Source: Chitinophagaceae bacterium (GTDB taxonomy: Bacteria > Bacteroidota > Bacteroidia > Chitinophagales > Chitinophagaceae). From it: DNA of 6,156 nucleotides. The stretch spans positions 1 to 6,156 of the forward strand of contig PLEB01000413.1 in assembly GCA_003136915.1 (NCBI GenBank). Direction: 5' to 3'. Position 1 is the stretch's first letter; every line of letters starts with the position of its first letter. This document shows positions 1-4,863 of this stretch, piece by piece. Under the pieces are notes generated by a model, which had not been told where the DNA came from, did not search any database, and saw only the letters and a program-made list of their open reading frames with translations. A program made the translations under genes and the position numbers.

Positions 1-2
1 AG

Positions 3-512
3 ACGACGCCTGGTGCGCCAACAACACCTGAAGTAGATAATTCCACATTCAATTCGGTCGTTTTTTATATCACCTGTCTTCAAACACCCATTCAACGAAA
101 TCCAACAAATCCTGCCATAGTCCACGGCGATACGTTATTTAATCAGATTGGCTGCCAAACCTGTCATAAACAAACACTCAGCACGGGCTATTCACCCGTC
201 GATGCCCTTTCCTATCAAACCATTAATCCCTTTACTGATTTGCTGGTGCATGATATGGGTCCGGGCCTGGATGATGGATATACAGAAGGCAATGCAAAAA
301 CATCTGAATGGCGCACGGCGCCTTTATGGGGTCTTGGTTTGGGTTCGAATGTACAGGGAGGATATACTTATTTATTACATGACGGTAGAGCACACAGTAT
401 CGAAGAAGCCATACAGATGCATGGTGGAGAAGCCTCTGCAAGTTCCGGTCGTTTTTCTAATCTTTCACAGAGTGATAAAGATGCACTTGTATCATTCCTG
501 AAATCGCTTTAG
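3..512 (+). CDS. Di-haem 'thiol oxidoreductase' (DHOR/COG3488 family), C-terminal part; 5' end outside window
   Basis: The frame is open from the left edge and ends with TAG at 510-512, giving 169 visible residues of a family that is usually about 450-500 long. The visible part starts in the linker before the second haem domain and has a c-type haem site CQTCH at visible residues 51-55 (bases 153-167). Family hallmarks follow in order: PFTDLLVHDMGPGLDDG (from about residue 76), EWRTAPLWGLGL, YLLHDGRAHSIEEAI, MHGGEAS, and a final DALVSFLKSL. Members are exported di-haem proteins related to MauG and bacterial cytochrome c peroxidases. 'Thiol oxidoreductase' is an inherited database label and the substrate is generally not established. 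Met85 in the HDMG motif is a candidate haem ligand, by inference only. Homologues in other bacteria often neighbour imelysin-type iron-regulated genes. The Rieske gene begins 8 nt after the stop, so the two are probably co-transcribed. Confidence 0.9.
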   Translation, partial: TTPGAPTTPEVDNSTFNSVVFYITCLQTPIQRNPTNPAIVHGDTLFNQIGCQTCHKQTLSTGYSPVDALSYQTINPFTDLLVHDMGPGLDDGYTEGNAKTSEWRTAPLWGLGLGSNVQGGYTYLLHDGRAHSIEEAIQMHGGEASASSGRFSNLSQSDKDALVSFLKSL

Positions 513-520
513 TTATATAC

Positions 521-949
521 ATGGAGAGAAAACTATTTTTAAAAAGTTGCGGATATGCTTGTTTGGGCGCATCCATGTTATCTGTATTCCTTGAAAGCTG
601 CAGTGGAAGCAAACAGATAGAAGGAACTATTATGAATGCCGACCTGGTTGTATCGGTAACTTCTTTTCACCATAACAATTCCTTCAGGAAATATATTATC
701 GTGACACATGAGAAAATGAAGTTTCCCATTTGCGTTTACCGTTTTAATGAAAATACGTATTCTGCTTTATTAATGCGTTGCCCACACCAGGGAGCCGAGT
801 TACAGGTTTTTGGAGAAAAATTAGAATGTCCCGCCCATGGCAGTGCATTTAATAATATGGGAATTGTTCAAAATGGACCTGCTGATACAAATCTTCGGAC
901 TTTCCCGGTCTCCCTTCAAAACGACCAACTTTATATATCCCTTAAATGA
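521..949 (+). CDS. Exported single-domain Rieske [2Fe-2S] protein
   Basis: This 142-residue protein has the Rieske ligand set Cys87-x-His89 and Cys103-x-x-His106, in CPHQG and CPAHGS, which bind a [2Fe-2S] cluster through two Cys and two His. The positions that carry the disulfide cysteines in bc1-type Rieske proteins are Ala92 and Ala105, so that disulfide is absent. The N-terminus (MERKLFLKS, then a hydrophobic run to residue 24) resembles a Tat signal but has Arg-Lys, not Arg-Arg. Cys27 in FLESC could be a lipoprotein cysteine, although Glu at -2 is unusual, so the anchoring mode is uncertain. The mature part is little more than the Rieske fold; there is no oxygenase catalytic domain, so an electron-carrier role is likely. 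It lies between a di-haem oxidoreductase (8 nt upstream) and a porin-like gene that overlaps its stop codon, which points to envelope redox work with the di-haem protein. The ATG is the first in frame after the upstream gene; no strong ribosome-binding site is visible. Confidence 0.92.
   Translation: MERKLFLKSCGYACLGASMLSVFLESCSGSKQIEGTIMNADLVVSVTSFHHNNSFRKYIIVTHEKMKFPICVYRFNENTYSALLMRCPHQGAELQVFGEKLECPAHGSAFNNMGIVQNGPADTNLRTFPVSLQNDQLYISLK
946..949 (+). promoter_or_regulatory. ATGA start/stop overlap (translational coupling)
   Basis: The ATG of the porin-like gene (946-948) shares bases with the TGA stop of the Rieske gene (947-949). Four-base overlaps of this kind usually mean that ribosomes ending one gene restart on the next, so the two products are probably made in a linked ratio. 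There is no room for a separate promoter immediately before the barrel gene. Confidence 0.8.
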
Positions 950-2226
950 AAAAATATTTACCGCTTTCAATAATCATTGTAATATCTTTTTTATCCCTAT
1001 CTGTGGATGCCCAGATTGACAGTTCACTTTTAAAAACCAGTGAAAGGAAAGATACAGTAAATAGGCCCATGACCATGGATGCTATCTATAACCGTCCATT
1101 TCTGAATATAGGCAAATCACCCGTTTCCATTGGGGGATATATAGAAGCCGACTGGCAATACATGGCGACATCCGGCATCACGGTAGGTAATCAATTTCAG
1201 TTCAGACGGTTCAGTCTTTTTGTAGCATCTACGATTTCCAAAAGGATTAAGTTTTTGGGTGAAATAGAATACGAAAATGATCCCACCGGAGAGGCCGGGG
1301 AAGCTTCCACCGGAGCTCAGTTCACAGTGGAATATGCAGCGGTGAATATTGAACTCCATCCCTTGCTGAATCTGAGTGGGGGCATGATTCTTAACCCCAT
1401 CGGCGCCTTTAATCAGAACCACGACGGACCAAAATGGGAGTTTACGGACAGGCCGATCGCTATGAGCCAAATGCTACCGGACACCTGGAACAATGCCGGC
1501 TTTGGCGTTTTCGGTAAACAATATTTTAAACATTGGATGTTCGGATACGAGTTTTATTTGACTGGCGGATTTAATGATTCCATTATTGACAATAGTCTGG
1601 GTAAAACTTTTTTACCTTCAGCAAAAAGCAACCCGAACAGATTTACTTCCAGCGCCAGTGGTGAGCCGTTGTATACCGGAAAAATTTCTCTGAGTCATGA
1701 TAAGATTGGTGAACTCGGACTTTCGTTCATGAGCAATGTATACAATACCTGGCGAATTGAAGGTGCACCGATAGACAATAAAAGAAACCTGTTCGTATTT
1801 GATGTTGATTATAATACAACTGTTCACAAGACCCATACCAGTATAACTACGGAATGGGCCTGGATATTTGTAAAACTTCCGCCTGACTATTCTCCTGAGT
1901 TCGGCAATAAACAGTTTGGTGGTTTTATTGATGTTGTTCAACCGTTTTATAGAGGAAAAGTTCTGGATTGGAACCATGCGACCTTCAATTTTGCAATTCG
2001 TGCAGAGTACGTAGACTGGAACGTTGGAAATTTCACTTCCACCGGAACGAAGATGTACAATCAACTCTGGAGTATTATGCCGGCAATCAGTTTCAGACCT
2101 ACTCCATTAACTGTTTTAAGATTCAATTACCGCTATCAAAATCAAAAAGATATTGTTGGAAATACGATCGGCGCAACTATCGGCACTACCGCGGGATTCA
2201 GCTTTGGTCTTTCAACATATTTCTAA
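946..2226 (+). CDS. Outer-membrane beta-barrel, porin-like (OprO/OprP-type)
   Basis: This 426-residue protein begins with a clear signal peptide (MKKYLPLSIIIVISF..., predicted cut after Ala22 in VDA^Q). The rest is made of alternating hydrophobic/polar strands rich in aromatics and glycine, ending in a C-terminal Phe (GLSTYF), the usual signal for barrel assembly. Features recalling phosphate-selective-porin-like barrels are GGYIEADWQY (about 63-72), the QFQFRRFSLFV strand (83-93), and the segment NHDGPKWEFTDRP (158-170) followed by DTWNNAGFGVFG (179-190). The assignment rests on overall pattern, and the solute cannot be read from the sequence. The start codon overlaps the Rieske stop (ATGA, 946-949), indicating translational coupling. 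Because it is coupled to two redox proteins, the barrel may bring in the substrate, perhaps a metal ion or complex; this is inference. It could also be listed simply as a hypothetical outer-membrane protein. Confidence 0.85.
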   Translation: MKKYLPLSIIIVISFLSLSVDAQIDSSLLKTSERKDTVNRPMTMDAIYNRPFLNIGKSPVSIGGYIEADWQYMATSGITVGNQFQFRRFSLFVASTISKRIKFLGEIEYENDPTGEAGEASTGAQFTVEYAAVNIELHPLLNLSGGMILNPIGAFNQNHDGPKWEFTDRPIAMSQMLPDTWNNAGFGVFGKQYFKHWMFGYEFYLTGGFNDSIIDNSLGKTFLPSAKSNPNRFTSSASGEPLYTGKISLSHDKIGELGLSFMSNVYNTWRIEGAPIDNKRNLFVFDVDYNTTVHKTHTSITTEWAWIFVKLPPDYSPEFGNKQFGGFIDVVQPFYRGKVLDWNHATFNFAIRAEYVDWNVGNFTSTGTKMYNQLWSIMPAISFRPTPLTVLRFNYRYQNQKDIVGNTIGATIGTTAGFSFGLSTYF

Positions 2227-2389
2227 CCATGAATCCGCTTTATTAAAAAATGGTTTTGTAAATCAGGTATAGATTCAATACAAGAATTATTTCGTCAACA
2301 ACCCAGGAAATACAGGATTTTGACAACTCGGTCCTGGTGGAATTAAAAGGGAAAAAAGAAGTTTATTTAAGTGCTGAGGCATCGTTTGA

Positions 2390-3871
2390 CTATTCTTTCT
2401 TAAGGAAAATATAATCTGAACCGTTTTGATGTATTTTAATACTTATCGGATTACCTGACCCATTCATAACAAAACTTGCTTCTGCAGCCAATTCAAACAA
2501 AAAGAACTCTGTATTTGAAGTGAAAAACATTTGTAACGCCCGGTTACCATTTTGAGTGATATATAAATGATTTCCATTTATTTTGATCGAAAGGGTAATA
2601 TCCTTCATCACATAATTACCGGTGTAATTGCCAAGGATTTGGTTAGGCACCTGCACAATTTTCTTAAAAGCGGGCTGATAAAAGTTTTTCCATCCGTAAA
2701 TCTTAGCCACACTGTTAATAATCTCATCTATAATTTGACCATTGTCTGAATTCACCATGATCACTACTCCGTCACCACCTTCAAGGCTGCCAAAATACTG
2801 ACTTCGGAATCCTTCATTTGCACCACCATGGCCAAAATATTTCCGGTCGCCTTTTTTTTCTATAAAAACACCTAGACCTGCGGTACTGCTATCAAGATAT
2901 GGAGTCAGCATGAGTTGCGCCATGCCATTGGAGAGTACTTTATGTGATTTACCTTCGTAAGCAAGCTGCATTTCTATAATGAATGAGGACAAATCCGACG
3001 GATTTGTCCAAAGACCTGCTGCAGCCATCTCAGGATATATATGAAATTTGCCTTTTATTTCACTGCCGTCGACTCGGTAACCGGTGGCCAAAAAAGGCAT
3101 TTTGCTTACGGGCGGAGGCTGGGTATAGAAGCTACGGACCATGCCCAATGGCTCCAATACATTATTCCACTGGTATTTATCATATGCCTCTTGGGTGACA
3201 TCCGTCACGATCAATTGCGAGATAGCAATACCTCCGCCGGAATATTCAACCTTAAATCCAGGCGGGAATTGCGATTTGACAGGTTCACTATTCGCAGGTC
3301 TTTGACCATGCAATACTTGTAAAATGGTTGGAATGCTGTCTCCCACTTCATAACCAGCAAATCCATGCACAGTGAGTCCGGCTGTATGACTGAGTAAATT
3401 TGCTATGGTAATTTTTTTATAATGGGTCAGACTGTCTGAAGTGAACTTGAAGGTTTTAAAATAGTTATTGATGTCGTTAGTTAGGCTTACTCTTCCAGCC
3501 TGAACTAATTCTAATATACCCACCGCATTCAGAGATTTTGATATGGAGGCTGCCTGGAAAAGAGTCTGGGGGTTAACAAGACGATGCTCAGAAACATCTG
3601 CCAGGCCATAACCCCGCGCCCATTCAAGCTTGTAATTGTGTACCACGGCAATGCTTAATCCATTCACTTTATAAAAATCCATTCTTTCAGGTAAACTATA
3701 CAGTACATCGGAATCCGTTAATTGAACCCAGCCACCCAGGTTATTTTCAACCTGCTTTATCTTATTTTCTACTTCTTTGGAGTATTGTGGCTGATTTGAC
3801 TGGGCTTGTATCTGAAGTTGCGGAAGAATACCTAGAAATAAAATGGGAAAAAGGGATTGAATGAATTTCAT
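2390..3871 (-). CDS. Secreted serine hydrolase, class C beta-lactamase/S12 peptidase family, with C-terminal DUF3471-like domain
   Basis: This 493-residue protein starts with a signal peptide (MKFIQSLFPILFLG..., predicted cut after Ala23 in IQA^Q). The alpha/beta hydrolase-like PBP fold spans about residues 35-395. Ser109-Ile-Ser-Lys112 (in QAASISKS) gives the nucleophile Ser109 and the general base Lys112. Tyr210-Ser-Gly sits at the Tyr-x-Asn position of true class C enzymes, and His348-Gly-Gly replaces Lys-Thr-Gly. Other family blocks are IANLLSHTAGL (156-166) and AAAGLWTNPSDLSSFI (283-298). Residues about 404-493 form a beta-rich tail like DUF3471. The YSG and HGG variants suggest an esterase, D-amino acid peptidase or amidase; they do not suggest an antibiotic-hydrolysing beta-lactamase. 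The substrate is unknown. It acts in the periplasm or outside the cell. It appears monocistronic, convergent with the porin-like gene across 163 nt. The ATG at 3869-3871 is chosen because the signal peptide follows directly. Confidence 0.92.
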   Translation of the reverse strand: MKFIQSLFPILFLGILPQLQIQAQSNQPQYSKEVENKIKQVENNLGGWVQLTDSDVLYSLPERMDFYKVNGLSIAVVHNYKLEWARGYGLADVSEHRLVNPQTLFQAASISKSLNAVGILELVQAGRVSLTNDINNYFKTFKFTSDSLTHYKKITIANLLSHTAGLTVHGFAGYEVGDSIPTILQVLHGQRPANSEPVKSQFPPGFKVEYSGGGIAISQLIVTDVTQEAYDKYQWNNVLEPLGMVRSFYTQPPPVSKMPFLATGYRVDGSEIKGKFHIYPEMAAAGLWTNPSDLSSFIIEMQLAYEGKSHKVLSNGMAQLMLTPYLDSSTAGLGVFIEKKGDRKYFGHGGANEGFRSQYFGSLEGGDGVVIMVNSDNGQIIDEIINSVAKIYGWKNFYQPAFKKIVQVPNQILGNYTGNYVMKDITLSIKINGNHLYITQNGNRALQMFFTSNTEFFLFELAAEASFVMNGSGNPISIKIHQNGSDYIFLKKE

Positions 3872-3914
3872 GTCTTAAAATTGAATACGAATAGGAAGTT
3901 AATTGTTTTAACCA

Positions 3915-3930
3915 TTATTCTATCGAATAA
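3915..3930. promoter_or_regulatory. Short inverted repeat upstream of the serine hydrolase (possible operator)
   Basis: TTATTC (3915-3920) and GAATAA (3925-3930) form a perfect 6-bp inverted repeat around a TATC spacer. It lies 44-59 bases before the hydrolase start on the minus strand, a normal position for a promoter or operator. The region is very AT-rich, so chance is a real alternative. A clear Bacteroidota-type promoter (TTTG with TAnnTTTG) was not found on the minus strand here. Confidence 0.22.
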
Positions 3931-3961
3931 GATTTGAATATTGGTAAATTTTGTCGGATAA

Positions 3962-4264
3962 CTTAGGGCCGCGGCTTTAAGGGAGATTGCTTCAGTTGCC
4001 GTATTGCTTGCTATTGCGCTGATCCTGGGCGCTCCCGTGAGTTATGCTCTGATCAAGCCTTTTTTAAATACGTTCTTCACCTATCATATGCCTGTCAATT
4101 ATTCCGGCGTTGTAATAGCTGTCGCAATTCTCATACTTGTGGTGCTGATAACGGTTTCCACTCAGATCAGAAAGGTATTGAGATCCAATCCGGTAAATGG
4201 ATTGAAGGTAAGTAGTAACAGATGCAACCAACGTGGACAAATAACCCTTAATTTTACATTTTAA
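3962..4264 (+). pseudogene. 5'-truncated FtsX/MacB-type ABC permease remnant (C-terminal segments)
   Basis: The frame opens after a TAA at 3959-3961 and closes with TAA at 4262-4264, about 100 residues with no ATG before the membrane part. It has one hydrophobic segment (IASVAVLLAIALILGAPVSY), a short loop, a second (GVVIAVAILILVVLITVST), then QIRKVLRSNPVNGLK. This order matches the last two membrane segments and the NP-x-x-x-L ending of FtsX-domain permeases; the intact permease on the opposite strand ends the same way (ALANPAKILK). All upstream parts, including the periplasmic MacB_PCD domain and the KEI-x-x-R-x-x-GA motif, are missing, so it cannot work as a transporter subunit. Homology probably ends near 4210; the following residues (SSNRCNQRGQ...) look like read-through beyond a lost stop. 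It differs enough from the intact neighbour to be a divergent paralogue, not a recent copy. The next gene starts 10 nt downstream. Confidence 0.72.
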
Positions 4265-4274
4265 GCAGAACAGC

Positions 4275-4820
4275 ATGCGTAAAATGTTTCTGTTCATGAT
4301 ATTAATTTCTTCTTTGGCTATAAAGGCACAAACCAGCTTACCGCTGGGTTTTTTGGATTATACCTATCCGATGAGCTTCGGAAATAATTTTCATTCTTTT
4401 GAAAGCGCATCGGATAAGAAATGGTTTCTAAGTACGTATAGCGGCATCTCAACCAGCTTTAATTTTTTTAATGGTGGCTATGCGACAATTCTGGCTGCGC
4501 CGCTGGGCTTACAATTAAATCGCAGGCTAAATAACAATTATTACGCTTTCGCAGTTGTATCCGCAGCGCCGGCTTTTATAAATTTCAATAATTCATTCCT
4601 GTCTTCTGATGTTAATAAATTCTATCCAAACAATGGATTTTTTAGATCCAACAGCTTTGGTATGTATTCAGGAGCAGAACTGGGACTAATGTATGTAAAT
4701 GATGCAAAAACTTTTTCCATTTCAGGCAGCATAGGTGTTCAAAGCAATAGCTACCCCGCATATCACTACCAGCAAACGAGAACTTCAAGGTCGAATTCTG
4801 TTGTCCCGGCAAAAAAATAA
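4275..4820 (+). CDS. Small secreted protein of unknown function, probable beta-barrel
   Basis: This 181-residue protein was not recognised as a named family. It starts with a signal peptide (MRKMFLFMILISSLAIKA, predicted cut after Ala18 before Gln19). The mature part shows several alternating strands separated by Asn/Gly/Ser turns: about residues 50-65 (FLSTYSGISTSFNFF), 69-80, 88-104 (NYYAFAVVSAAPAFINF), 127-140 (FGMYSGAELGLMYV) and 146-157. This fits a small membrane beta-barrel or related beta-sandwich in the outer membrane. The last 20 residues are low-complexity, rich in Ser, Thr, Arg and Tyr, and probably disordered; the protein does not end in the usual barrel Phe. The start at 4275 is favoured because the signal peptide follows at once; no clear ribosome-binding site is seen. 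It follows the permease remnant by 10 nt and converges with the intact permease gene across 43 nt, so its original partners may have been lost. Confidence 0.75.
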   Translation: MRKMFLFMILISSLAIKAQTSLPLGFLDYTYPMSFGNNFHSFESASDKKWFLSTYSGISTSFNFFNGGYATILAAPLGLQLNRRLNNNYYAFAVVSAAPAFINFNNSFLSSDVNKFYPNNGFFRSNSFGMYSGAELGLMYVNDAKTFSISGSIGVQSNSYPAYHYQQTRTSRSNSVVPAKK

Positions 4821-4840
4821 AGAGCATGCTCATTCTGAGC
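4811..4840 (-). terminator. Possible intrinsic terminator for the permease gene (minus strand)
   Basis: Read on the minus strand, a hairpin GCTCA-GAA-TGAGC (4840-4828) overlaps the palindrome GAGCATGCTC (4822-4831) and is followed by a T-rich run, TTTATTTTTTT (about 4821-4811). It lies 24 nt past the permease stop codon. The stems are short (5 bp, or 3-4 bp for the palindrome), and the T-run also encodes the Lys-Lys end of the convergent gene, so this is tentative. On the + strand no T-tract follows the hairpin. Confidence 0.3.
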
Positions 4841-4863
4841 GCTTCAGGCAGAGGGAAATGGTT

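Noticed and set aside
148..501. A + strand frame of 117 codons overlapping the di-haem oxidoreductase
   Set aside because: It is in a different frame from the well-matched DHOR coding sequence, which carries CxxCH and the conserved C-terminal blocks; its translation shows no family features.
1283..1316. Repeated CCACCGGAG motif within the porin-like gene
   Set aside because: It is explained by two similar codon runs (PTGE and STGA) in one loop; there are only two copies and no wider repeat structure.
1117..2064. Two long minus-strand frames (1117-1470 and 1618-2064) opposite the porin-like gene
   Set aside because: They lie wholly inside a convincing beta-barrel gene, lack recognisable motifs or signal peptides, and look like antisense shadows.
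2225..2257. Inverted repeat AACCAT / ATGGTT followed by TTTTG after the porin-like gene, considered as a terminator
   Set aside because: The stem is only 6 bp with a 19-nt AT-rich loop and a short T-run, so it is too weak to call.
2302..2338. CCAGGA ... TCCTGG inverted repeat in the convergent gap
   Set aside because: The arms are 6 bp with a loop of more than 20 nt and there is no adjacent T-tract on either strand.
2983..3322. Overlapping + strand frames opposite the serine hydrolase
   Set aside because: The hydrolase on the minus strand has all its active-site motifs in frame; the opposite frames show no protein-like pattern.
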